64,000 nt of DNA from JAJPKK01 sp963800215 (GCA_963800215.1 CAWCZY010000001.1:1-64000); one strand, 5' to 3'. Counted from the first letter of the stretch, positions 35,706-44,278 are shown. The notes: a model not told the origin generated them from the letters alone. Translations and numbers: made by a program.

Positions 35706-35839
35706 TTCGGGAGCGTAAGCTCGGCAAATCCAATACAAAGCTCGACCAGCCACCTCCACGCACCACGTCGCTGCCCGTGGTGCGTGAAGGCCGTCAGCCC
35801 ACCATCCCCCTCCATCCGCCCAGGTTAATTCGACTGAGC

Positions 35840-35867
35840 TTGACTTTTTTCCTATCTCGCGTATACT
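35840..35867 (+). promoter_or_regulatory. Sigma-70-type promoter
   Basis: -35 TTGACT at 35840-35845, 16-base spacer, -10 TATACT at 35862-35867. It directs transcription to the small gene at 35959 with a leader of about 85 bases. Confidence 0.7.
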
Positions 35868-35958
35868 ATTTCAAGCTTTCCGCTTACCGTATGTAGGAAC
35901 TCGCGCTTGCCACGGAGCCACCGATTTGTCGGTAGCTCGCAGCGAGCGGGAGTAAACA

Positions 35959-36171
35959 ATGCTGGAACGAACCTCCAACGGGAGCGACGTGCCTTGCCAA
36001 AAAGTTGAGGCTTTTGCCGAGCACCTCGCCAGCGTAATGTTTGACCAAGCTTTACGCGTTCTGCCCTTGACTGACCTTGATCGTGATAAGCGCATCCCAC
36101 TCATAATGAAGTTTGGGGCTCGCGTCGCATGTTTGGCGCTCGACAAGTTCAATGAAAGATTTGACTGCTAG
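35959..36171 (+). CDS. Small hypothetical protein
   Basis: 70 residues, ATG 35959 with gagcgggag upstream. LERTSNGSDVPCQKVEAFAE then HLASVMFDQALRVLPLTDLD and KFGARVACLALDKFNERFD: helical and soluble. It has its own promoter and terminator, so it is a genuine monocistronic gene. Family unknown. Confidence 0.65.
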   Translation: MLERTSNGSDVPCQKVEAFAEHLASVMFDQALRVLPLTDLDRDKRIPLIMKFGARVACLALDKFNERFDC

Positions 36172-36177
36172 AGCGAC

Positions 36178-36205
36178 GCCCCCGATTGTATTCGGGGGCT
36201 TTTCT
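36178..36205 (+). terminator. Rho-independent terminator
   Basis: Stem gcccccga-ttgtat-tcgggggc followed by ttttcttg, seven bases after the stop of the 70-residue gene. Confidence 0.85.
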
Positions 36206-36285
36206 TGTGTGCCGAGCATGATCGACAGCTTGAAGGTGGAAGTCCTCTATCCAGCCTGATGCTGGCGGAGGATTAGCGCCGCCTC

Positions 36286-36560
36286 ACGTGACGCCCAGCA
36301 AATCATCGGGCAGTTCCCAAAGGCCTTCAAGATCACCGCGTCCTCGAACTCGCCGACATTGGGATCTCCGCGCCGAAGGCTACCGCCCCGGCGATGGCCT
36401 CATTGCGGGCCATCGCTTCCGCACGCCGGATCGCGGCGCCCTCATGCGGACATTCGATCGCTTCACCGGGCGCCAAGCCGCCCTCTACATGCACGAATGG
36501 CAACGCCACGTAGTAGTTGTTACCAGCGGCGTGAATTTCATCCAAAACCAGCGGTTTGAA
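36286..36560 (-). pseudogene. Small Rhizobiales-type gene, frameshifted and 5' interrupted
   Basis: The minus strand encodes NNYYVALPFVHVEGGLAPGE, ECPHEGAAIRRAEAMARNEA and GAVAF, then in another frame RGDPNVGEFEDAVILKAFG and LPDDLLGVT to a TGA near 36286. This matches a common short Rhizobiales protein (VxGGL.xGxP.EC..pxxAI..A ... GAVAfsRxGDP..GeF.DAviL). The N-terminus is missing because the inverted-repeat element at 36544 begins right there. Confidence 0.55.
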
Positions 36561-36756
36561 ATTGCCCCAATGTGCAGCGTTTAGGCGTCGATCCCAGCGG
36601 CCAATTTTGGCGGAACGCCATGCCCCGTAAAGGCTGGCCGTTGGCCCCCGCCTTCGGCGGCTGCGGCCTTGACGGGGCATCGCGTTCCGCTGAGGTTTGC
36701 CACCAAGAGATCGATGGCGAGGTGTGGCCGCGCTGCAATTTCAAACCGCTGGTTTT
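36544..36756. repeat. Nested inverted-repeat element (about 213 bp)
   Basis: Outer arms: aaaaccagcggtttgaaatt plus gc at 36544-36565 and its exact complement at 36735-36756 (22 bp). Inner arms: gcggaacgccatgccccgt at 36610-36628 and its complement, with one mismatch, at 36672-36690. The centre is GC-rich. No transposase gene is inside, so it could be a MITE-like element or the product of an inverted duplication. The outside flanks are also weakly similar in inverted orientation. Confidence 0.8.
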
Positions 36757-36935
36757 CAGCCAATTTCAGACGGTGTTGACAGTAGTAGATCATCACCGGC
36801 CTCCGACAGTGGATGCCTGTCCGCCGATTTAGAACGAACCAAGAACTGATGTCAACCGACCGAAGCGCCGCCCTTGAATCCCGGCTCATATCCTGGCAGC
36901 CTTCAGCCTCAGCGGTCACTTACGAGGAGCTTCAC

Positions 36936-37094
36936 ATGAACACTCGCCTCTGCGCAGCCATTGGTGCCATAGCCCTTGTGTTTGCGATCGGTTCCGCATC
37001 AGCATTCGCGTGCGGCGCCGGTCATCAATCGGCTCATAAATCGTCTCTGACAAAGGTCAGCTACGCCAGCGTTAAGCCGACGGCGACCAGGTAA
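36936..37094 (+). CDS. Small secreted protein
   Basis: 52 residues, ATG 36936 with gaggag upstream. The signal peptide MNTRLCAAIGAIALVFAIGS plus ASAFA leaves a mature peptide of about 27 residues with His, Ser and Lys (CGAGHQSAHKSSLTKVSYAS). Its own terminator follows. Role unknown. Confidence 0.62.
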   Translation: MNTRLCAAIGAIALVFAIGSASAFACGAGHQSAHKSSLTKVSYASVKPTATR

Positions 37095-37115
37095 TCGAGG
37101 CAGATAATTGCGCGG

Positions 37116-37149
37116 ACACGGCTCGTAGATATTCGAGCCGTGTTTTTTA
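37116..37149 (+). terminator. Rho-independent terminator
   Basis: Perfect 10-bp stem acacggctcg / cgagccgtgt with loop tagatatt and a run of six T, 22 bases after the stop codon of the secreted peptide gene. Confidence 0.92.
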
Positions 37150-37183
37150 TTAGCCGCGCGGCCGCGGGGCCGCCACGTGCGCA

Positions 37184-37435
37184 TCACCGTAGCTCTCCCC
37201 GCTTCCGGTACAGCAGCCGTCCCGCGTATTTGTTGATCGGCCGCGCCTGGTCAGTCAGCGGCGAATACGCCCTGCACGTACATCCCGGATGCTGGCACTG
37301 CCCACGCTTTCTGCCCTGCTGAAATTTCTGAAAGCAAAAGGGACAGGCGGGATTCCGGTTTCCGCATCGCGAGCACACCGGCGAAACCCAGTTGTGCTCA
37401 CGCCCGCCATGCTCGCACTTGCGGCAGATCGGCAT
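37184..37435 (-). CDS. Cysteine-rich zinc-ribbon protein
   Basis: 83 residues from ATG 37435: MPICRKCEHGGREHNWVSPV, CSRCGNRNPACPFCFQKFQQ, CQHPGCTCRAYSP. Four CxxC-like pairs could bind two zinc ions. A basic C-terminal tail follows. Small multi-zinc-ribbon proteins like this are common in CPR genomes and phages. It is opposite to and upstream of R2 copy d. No function can be given. Confidence 0.6.
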   Translation of the reverse strand: MPICRKCEHGGREHNWVSPVCSRCGNRNPACPFCFQKFQQGRKRGQCQHPGCTCRAYSPLTDQARPINKYAGRLLYRKRGELR

Positions 37436-37586
37436 ACATCAAGACTGTACCAAAATCCCCAGTCCCCCGCGACCGCCGCCACCACTCCGCTCCCCCACGC
37501 GAACCCGAACGAACCAGCACACGACCGCAACCCGCGGCCCATCACCGCGCCGCGTAACGACACCCCACGACCAACAGCCTCTCCGC

Positions 37587-37714
37587 CGCTCAACCCCGCG
37601 CCCCGCCGGCCTCTCCCCTGTTGAAATCCGTGCGCCGCCCCGCGTCCAATTCGGCATGCGCCGCAATAGCAATTTCCGTGCGCACTCCCGCTCCAGCATT
37701 TTTCGATTTTCGTG
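37587..37714 (+). repeat. R2 spacer repeat, copy d (reference)
   Basis: The longest copy: ctcaaccccgcgccccgccg, gttgaaatccgtgcgccgcc, catgcgccgcaatagcaatt, ccgtgcgcactcccgctcca, atttttcgattttcgtgagc. It is followed within 10 bases by gatacggtg, a weak -10, and by the gene at 37737. Confidence 0.85.
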
Positions 37715-37736
37715 AGCCGTGATACGGTGACGTTCC

Positions 37737-38874
37737 TTGTCCGGCGTATGTCTCCATTCCCCCGCATCGCCCGCGTCCCGCTCACCGTCAAAGCAGCCGG
37801 AAGCCTGTCCCCACTGCGGCAGCCACGTCCTCACGCGCCGCGGCACGCGCACGAAAAAGCTTGAGATCGTTCAGCTCTGGCGCTGCTCCTCATGCAAGCG
37901 CGTGTTCACGCCCGGCCCCGCGGCCCTGCGCAATAAGACCTATCCCCTGCGCATGATCCTCTCGGCACTCACCGACTACGACACCGGGCATACGCTCCAA
38001 GAGACCGCCGCGCGCCTCAAGAAGAAAACAAACCGCAGCGTCTCGCCCTCGACGATCGCGACGTGGCTGGAGCAGTACAAGCGGCACTGCAGCTATCGGC
38101 GCTTCCGCGCCGAAGGCCTCACGCGCTTCCCCGCCAATCAAACCATCCGCTCGATCAAGTTGTATCACCGCCAAGTGTACGCCTATGCGTACCACCGCGC
38201 GAAGCTCGGCTTGCTCAGAGACGGCACGCTCGACGATAAGCGCACCGCGAGCGCCGCCTCGACCGCGCGCTTCGCAGCCGCTCGCCGAATTCCTCGAAAG
38301 CGTCCCCACGGTCTGCCCGCACGAGCTTTTTACGCGAGAAGAGGATGTCAAAGCGCGCGCGTCCCAAGCACGACCGGAATTCGCGGATGCCTCGCACGCC
38401 ATCGTCACTCGCAAGGAAAACGCGGCGACCGAAACGGCCGCGCTCATCATTCCGGCAGTCGGCAACAACAAGCTGCGCCACGAAACCCTCCAGCGCTTCA
38501 TGCTCGCAAACGACAGCGTCACACTTGCCGTCGAGATCCCGATCTGGCTCACGGAAACCGACATCACGGCGATCGAGCGAGAATACGAGATCGAACTTGC
38601 GCCAAAGACCACGGCGCCCCGCGTGCTCACCGGCCACCTCGATTTTCTCCAGGTCAGAAACGGCGCCGTTCACATCCTGGACTACAAGCCCGATGCCCGG
38701 ACCAACAAGCCGATTGCGCAGCTGACGATCTACGCGCTCGCGGTCTCCCGCCTCACCGGCATCAGGTTGTTCGACATCAAATGCGCGTGGTTCAACGAGC
38801 ACGAATACTGCGAATTCTTTCCCCGCAAGCTCCTGTCACGCGACCGGAATCAGCGTAACGATCCTCTACATTGA
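37737..38874 (+). CDS. Zinc-ribbon / HTH / PD-(D/E)XK nuclease-domain protein, frameshifted
   Basis: Start unclear (TTG 37737 or ATG 37747 after a shift). The first part has a zinc ribbon (ACPHCGSHVLTRRGTRTKK, QLWRCSSCKRVFTPGP) and a homeodomain-like region (LQETAARLKKKTNRSVSPST, IATWLEQYKRHCSYRRF), as in IS1-type transposases. Near 38250 a one-base indel changes the frame; the second part (PLAEFLESVPTVCPHELFTR ... IEREYEIELAPKTTAPR) ends with VLTGHLDFLQVRNGAVHILD then YKPDARTNKPIAQLTIYALA. This is a PD-(D/E)XK nuclease core: Asp in GHLDF, then D-Y-K. The whole would be about 375 residues. It resembles CPR/archaeal proteins; role could be in mobile DNA or defence. Confidence 0.68.
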
Positions 38875-38980
38875 TGGGACTCATCCTTTGACACGCTCCG
38901 CCCAACCGATCGCGTTCAGCCCCGGAGAGCAAACTTACTCACCCCTTATGCCTTTAGCTGCTGATAGTGAGCTAAATCAT

Positions 38981-39014
38981 TGGTGCCGCAAGAGAGATTC
39001 GAACCACCGACCCC
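38981..39014 (-). other. tRNA 3'-end-like fragment (possible attachment-site remnant)
   Basis: The minus strand reads ggggtcggtggttcgaatct then ctcttgcggcacca: a T-arm (GGTTCGAAT), the 3' side of an acceptor stem and CCA. The upstream bases do not fold into a full tRNA. Such 3' ends are what is left when an element integrates into a tRNA gene. It lies 250 bases from the intact tRNA-His. Confidence 0.45.
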
Positions 39015-39260
39015 ATCGTTAGAATGATTTGGGTATCTTTTTGCGACGAGAACGAACATTCGGGGCGTTCCGATACAGACGAGTTGGAAGCCGCCCTCCG
39101 TCAAGGCTCCATAGTGCCTTTCTGATCGGGGGCACGCCCCAATTCTCAGCTTAATTCTTAATGAAAAATCGGGGCGAAAACCCAAAGCCGTCGGGCGCCT
39201 GTGCGGTGCCAAATCGGTGCCAAAGCATAAGCCTTCAATTGCTTAACTATTTGAAAACAT

Positions 39261-39337
39261 TGGTACAGCTGGGGGGAGTTGAACCACCGACCTCCTGATC
39301 CACAGTCAGGCGCTCTAACCAACTGAGCTACAGCTGC
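39261..39337 (-). tRNA. tRNA-His (anticodon GTG)
   Basis: 77 bases with encoded CCA. Acceptor GCAGCTG pairs with CAGCTGT (one G-U at position 1-72). D-arm GCTCAGTTGGTTAGAGC, anticodon stem CCTGA/TCAGG with loop CTGTGGA, T-loop TTCAACT. The discriminator is A73 and the base before position 1 is T, so no G-1 is encoded. This is the known alphaproteobacterial variant in which HisRS does not need G-1. The accessory region ends just beyond its 3' end. Confidence 0.93.
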
Positions 39338-39487
39338 ACGAAAGCGGGGCGAACCTAGGAGCAAGCCCGGTTTTTGGCAAGAGCGAGTTCGCCGCCGCGC
39401 CGACAGGTCCCAAGTCGTCGCCGCGGCTCGAAAAACAAGGGCGGACCTGGGCGTCTGGGAACTGCGGGCCAGGGACGCAAGCGAACG

Positions 39488-39516
39488 AGAAAAAAGCCCG
39501 GATGCGGGTCCGGGCT
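39488..39516 (-). terminator. Rho-independent terminator of the phasin gene
   Basis: Minus-strand stem agcccgga / tccgggct followed by TTTTTTCTC, 48 bases downstream of the phasin stop at 39564. Confidence 0.85.
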
Positions 39517-39563
39517 TCGATCAGATCACGCCCGCTGCACGGGGGCGCGCGGCGCTTCCTGCT

Positions 39564-40037
39564 TCAGGCCGCCTTCTTGGCGAGGCTGGAGAGGCCCTCC
39601 TTGATCGGCTCGGCGGTGGTGGTCGCGACCTTCTGGGCCAGCGCGGAGAGCTCGCGGGCCTGCTCGGTGATCGACTCGATCTGCTTGCGGGTATGGGCCG
39701 TCGAGATCTCCACCATCTGGGCCATGGTCCGGGCGCCGAACAATTCGGTGGCGAAATCGAACGCCGCATTGCTGTTCGCGCGCGCGGCCTCGATCACCTT
39801 GAGCCCGTAATCCGCCGCGCCCTTGGAGGCGTTGGCGTAGGTGTGCTCAAGGATGCCGGTCGCCTCTTCGGCGGCGGTCTTCATCTTGGCATAGGTGTCC
39901 TTGGCCTGGACGATGCTCTTCTCGGCCATTTCGCGGAAAGCGGTGGTGGCCTCGGTCGCGGATTTCTCGAACTTGGGAACATCCATGACGAAGGGAAACT
40001 CAGGCTTGAAGCCCGGTACCGGGGTGGTTTCTTGCAC
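39564..40037 (-). CDS. Phasin family protein
   Basis: 157 residues, helical throughout: EKSATEATTAFREMAEKSIV, ATGILEHTYANASKGAADYG, NAAFDFATELFGARTMAQMV, STAHTRKQIESITEQARELS, ending EGLSSLAKKAA. This is the phasin_2 pattern, including the FA..L..A.t..e...l...y...q. helix. Phasins coat polyhydroxyalkanoate granules. A second phasin gene lies upstream on the same strand; a terminator follows. Confidence 0.9.
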   Translation of the reverse strand: MQETTPVPGFKPEFPFVMDVPKFEKSATEATTAFREMAEKSIVQAKDTYAKMKTAAEEATGILEHTYANASKGAADYGLKVIEAARANSNAAFDFATELFGARTMAQMVEISTAHTRKQIESITEQARELSALAQKVATTTAEPIKEGLSSLAKKAA

Positions 40038-40281
40038 GGGACGACCTCATTGGCGGACAGCTACCGGCGCCGGAGGGCTCCGCCATAGGCGATACCGGCG
40101 CGCAATCGACGCATTGCTCAGGGGACCGGCTGGGCCGACCCGCAAGCTCTGCCGCATATATAGTGCGTAAATAATGCAGTGCAATAAAAATTTTGCACTG
40201 CAGCAATTTTGGCAATTATCCGCCCTGCCCCGTCGCGGCGAACCCCGACGAGACGGCAGCCGCTCACCCAATGGCCCCCTG

Positions 40282-40728
40282 TCAGGACTTCGGCGGCGCG
40301 GATTTCATGGCGATCTTGGAAGCGGCTGCGCCGAGTTCCTTCGCCTGTTCCGCGAGTTCCTTCATCTGCGCCTGAACGAATTCGGTCTGCAGCGCAATCA
40401 CCTGCTGGATGTCCTTGGCGTGCACCAGACGGTCGGCAAAAGCGAAGGTATTGACGACGTTGCGCTCGGCATAGCTCATCGCCTTTTCGCTGACATCCTT
40501 GGCGCCGGTCTGCACCACCTTCGCCTGGCCCTCGAAGTGGGAAATCGCCTGCTGGGCCGCGGTCATGAACGAGTTGAACGCCACTCGGGCCTGCTCCATG
40601 CTCTTTTCCGTCATGGCGCGCAGTTCGGCAGGGACTTCGAAATGGGGGATTCCGTCCTTGGGGCTCATCGGGACACCTTTTGCGGGACCTTTTTGAAGGT
40701 CAGACATAGCTGGGTTTTGCAACGGCAT
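40282..40728 (-). CDS. Phasin family protein
   Basis: 148 residues from ATG 40728; internal ATGs at 40707 or further in could be the true start, as aaaggtg precedes MSPKDG. Helical: LRAMTEKSMEQARVAFNSFM, QAISHFEGQAKVVQTGAKDV, NTFAFADRLVHAKDIQQVIA, EFVQAQMKELAEQAKELGAA. Same family as the gene at 39564 and 244 bases upstream of it. Tandem phasins are usual in Bradyrhizobiaceae. Confidence 0.88.
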   Translation of the reverse strand: MPLQNPAMSDLQKGPAKGVPMSPKDGIPHFEVPAELRAMTEKSMEQARVAFNSFMTAAQQAISHFEGQAKVVQTGAKDVSEKAMSYAERNVVNTFAFADRLVHAKDIQQVIALQTEFVQAQMKELAEQAKELGAAASKIAMKSAPPKS

Positions 40729-40985
40729 TGCGTCACGGCCGACTGCAAAATGCTACCGCGGTTTTGTTTTGGCTAGCAAATGTTTCCACACGCGCGATCC
40801 CGCGCCTCGTTCCAGCGCGCAAAATCCCGGTGGATAGCGGCCGATCTTTGCGGGGTTAAGGTTAGCTGGAGGTGACCGGCCCCGCTCACCCCGCTAGCGT
40901 GGACGCGGCGGTTCGGCCGCATTATTAAGAATTGCAGCTAATTGCGCCATTCCGCTCGGCGCGCCCGACGGTTGCGTGAATTCTC

Positions 40986-43900
40986 ATGGACGAGACCGTA
41001 TTCGCTTCCGTCTATCTCGCCGATGCCCGGCTTGCCGCGCATGCGACGAGCGCCACCGCCGTGTGGCTGTGGAGCGCCGACGGCGCCCGCATCCTGTGGG
41101 CCAATCCGGCGGGCTGCGCGGCGCTGGGCGCAAAGGCCCCGCCGGCGCTGCTGGAACGTCGTTTCGCCATCGGTGATCCCGCGCGCGCCCATATCGAGCG
41201 GCTCGCCGAAACCCTGCCGGCCGGCGGGGACGCGCGGCTGTTTCGCTTGCGCGGCTTCGCCGGCGCGGCCTGGAGCTCGCTGACCTGCTCGTGCGCGCGC
41301 TTCGAACTCGGCCGCACGCCGGCCATCCTGGTGGTCGCGACCGAACCGGTCGGCGCGGACGTGCCGCTGGCGGAGCGGGTGCGCCGGCTCGGCTTTCCCG
41401 AACAGGCCGCGGTCGCCGCCTACGCGCAAGACGGCGCGGTCCTGTTCGCCACCGCCGCGGCTGAGCACCGCCTCGCCGGTGCGCGGGGGCTCGATGCCAT
41501 CGGCGCGGCGGCGCTCGCGGTCGCGGCGCTGGCGACGGGCGGCGCCCAGGGCGATAGCAGGATCGGTCCGGTCGTCCTGCAACGGATCGGCCGCGGCACC
41601 GATACGGTGCTGCTGGCGGGGTTTCCCGACCGGGTGGCGGCGGCGCCCCAACCAGCAGAGCCGGCCGCGCCGGAACCGAAGAGCAATCCGGCGCTGCGCC
41701 GTCATCCCCTGCGTTTCGTCTGGCGGATGGACGCCACCGGCCGGTTCTCCCTCGAGCTCGGAAGAATTCGCCGGCCTCACCGGCGCCAGGACGCAGGCCA
41801 TATCGGGACGGCCGTGGCTCGAAATCAATGCGGAGCTCGGCCTCGATCCGCACGGGCGCGTCGCCCAGGCCATCGCGTCGCGCGAGACCTGGAGCAACAT
41901 CGCGATCTCTTGGCCGATCGACGGCGGCAGCGAACGGCTGGAGGTGGAACTGGCGGGCCTGCCCGCGTTCGACCGCAACCGCAATTTCCTGGGCTATCGG
42001 GGGTTCGGCGTCTGCCGCGACATCGCGCATATCGAACGCCTGGCGACGATACGGCAACTCTCGGCCTTCACGCCGGTGGCGGGCCAAGCCTCCGCGCCGG
42101 CCGCACGATCCCACGAGCCCGCGCCGCAAGCCGCTCCCTTTCCCTCCTCTGGAGCCATGTCTTCCCCTGAAACCATGCCTTCCCCCGAAACCATGTCTTA
42201 CCCCGGAGCCATGTCTTCCCCTGGAGCCATGTCTTCGCCTGGAGCCATGTCTTCGCCTGAAGCCATGTCTTCGCCTGAAGCCATGTCTTCGCCTGAAGCC
42301 ATGTCTTCGCCTGAAGCCATGTCTTCCCCTGAACCCGTGTCTTCCCTCGAAATTGCGGCCGCGGCGCCGGCTTCGATTGCACCCAATGTGGTGCGGTTTC
42401 CCGGAGCGGGGGCATTCGCGGATTTGCGGGCCGCGGAGCCGGACTCGTCCGCATTCGGCAGCGGGGAGCACAGCGCGTTCCACGAACTCGCGCGCCAATT
42501 GAGCGTCCGCCTGCAAACCGGCGACACCGTGCCGGGGGAATTGCGCCCCCCGCTGCCGGCGGACCTCTCGGTCACGGCTCCCTCCGGGCGGTTGTCGCCG
42601 GCGGCGCATATCCCCGTGCGGGCCGCGGCGTTGACGCGCGATGATGCCGAGCCGGTCCTGGCCCCAGATGACCACCCGCTGCTCAACCGGCTGCCGGTCG
42701 GCATTCTCGTCTACCGCTACGAGGAGATCCTGTTCGCCAACCGCGCATTCCTGGCATGGACCGGCTACCCCGATCCCCAGGCACTGAGGATGGCCGGCGG
42801 ATTGGATGCGCTGTTCCTGGATGCCGGCGTCGGCGGGCTCGCGGAGTCCGGCGAAGGCGGCAAGCGTCTCGCCATCGCTACCCGCGGCGGCGACAGGGTG
42901 CCGGTCGAAGGCCGGCTGTTCGCGATCCACTGGGACGGCGAATCCGCTTTCGCGGTCCTGCTGTTCAAGACCGCCGCCCATGAGCAGGTCCGGGCGGCCG
43001 AGGCGGAGCTGGGGCAGGCGCTGGCGCTGGCCCGCGAGATGGAAATGCTGCTCGACCTGGTCGGGGATGCGATCCTGGTGGTCGACCGCGCCGGCATCAT
43101 CGTGTCCGGCCATGGCGGCGGAACGGCGTTCTTCGGCCGCGGCGGGCGCGTGCTGGCCGGGACCGCCTTCGAGAGCCTGTTCGCGCCGGACGCCCGCGAC
43201 GCCGCGGCAGCGCAACTCGCCGGCGTCGTCCGCGACGGCGGCACCGTGAGCGTCGAACTGACGGCGCTGGCCGGCAATGGCGAGCTGCGGCCGATGCTGG
43301 TGACCATCGCGCCGATCGATCGAGGGCCCGAGCGGCTGAGCGTCGTGCTGCGCGACATCTCGGTATTGAAGCGGGCCGAGCGCGCCGATGCCCCGGCGCC
43401 GGTGCCGACGAAAGCCGCCGCGCTCGACACCGCCAAAGCGCTGGCGAGGCTGTGCCACGACGCCCGCGGCCCGATCAATTCGATCCTCGGATTCTGCGAC
43501 ATCATGCTCGCCGAGCGCTTCGGCCCGGTCGGCTCGGAGCGCTACCGCGAATACGTCCGCGACATCGGCGCTTCCGGCGCAGAGGTGATGTCGCTTCTCG
43601 CCGATGCCGCCGCGCTCGCCGGCATCATCGCCGGTACTTCGCGCCTGTCGCTCGTGCGCGTCAGCCTGAACGAGGTCGTGAATGCCTGCGTGACCGGCGA
43701 GCAGGGGGCGGCCAGCGAGGCGCGCGTCGTGATCCGCACCGCCTTGTCGCCGGGCCTGCGGCCGGTCCTCGCCGATGCCGAGGCGCTGCGATCGATGATC
43801 GTCAATCTGCTCCTGCATGCGGTCCGGACCACGAGGCCGGGCGGACAGGTGATCGTATCGACCGGGCGGTCGGCCGGCGGGGAGGTCGTGCTGCGGATCC

Positions 43901-44202
43901 GCGACAGCGGCGAAGGCCTGAACGAGAAGGCGATCGAGGCCGCGCTGCAGGCGAGCCCGCAGCCCCACTCCGACCGTTGGGACGCGGGCACTTGGGACGC
44001 CGGCGGCCATACCTCGGGCCTGGCGCTCGCCAAGGCGCTCGCCGAGGCCAACCATGCGCGGTTCGCGATCACCACCAAGCCGCACCAGGGCTCGCTGTTC
44101 GAGGTGACCTTCACCGCCAGACCGGACGCCGCGGCCCCGGCGCCGGACCCGAGCGCCGTCCGCGAGGCCGCCGGCATGAAGCCGGTGGACGCCAATCGAT
44201 AA
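40986..44202 (+). CDS. PAS-domain sensor histidine kinase, one frameshift
   Basis: About 1070 residues. The first frame (40986 to about 41755) has a PAS-like start (TSATAVWLWSADGARILWAN) and continues to WRMDATGRFSLEL, where a one-base indel changes the frame to SSEEFAGLTGARTQAISGRP. Then come an 18-bp minisatellite (Met-Ser-Ser-Pro-Glu-Ala units), a PAS domain (LLNRLPVGILVYRYEEILFA), another PAS (MEMLLDLVGDAILVVDRAGI), and a kinase core: H-box ARLCHDARGPINSILGF, N-box VNLLLHAVRTTRPG, G-box IRDSGEGLN. No receiver domain. No membrane segment is obvious, so probably cytosolic. Close relatives sit in Bradyrhizobium genomes; signal unknown. Confidence 0.87.
42151..42348 (+). repeat. 18-bp minisatellite, 11 units, inside the kinase gene
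   Basis: Unit gaagccatgtcttcgcct, encoding Glu-Ala-Met-Ser-Ser-Pro. The central units are identical (42259-42312), outer ones diverged. All indels would be in frame multiples of six residues, so length changes would alter the linker only. Confidence 0.95.
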
Positions 44203-44278
44203 TATTAGCAACCTCGCGGAAATCGGTTAAGCTTGCGCCTGTGCGCCCGGGTCCGGGCGCGCAGGTGCGGAGGTGAGC

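Noticed and set aside
37255..37791. Minus-strand frames over the R2 copies (shared words such as RECARK)
   Set aside because: Similarity follows from the conserved DNA of R2; frames have no stable starts and the frame differs among copies.
40984..44211. 1075-residue minus-strand open frame
   Set aside because: It is the complement of the PAS histidine kinase, rich in Arg, Gly and His with no domain. GC-rich codons of the real gene keep the opposite strand open.
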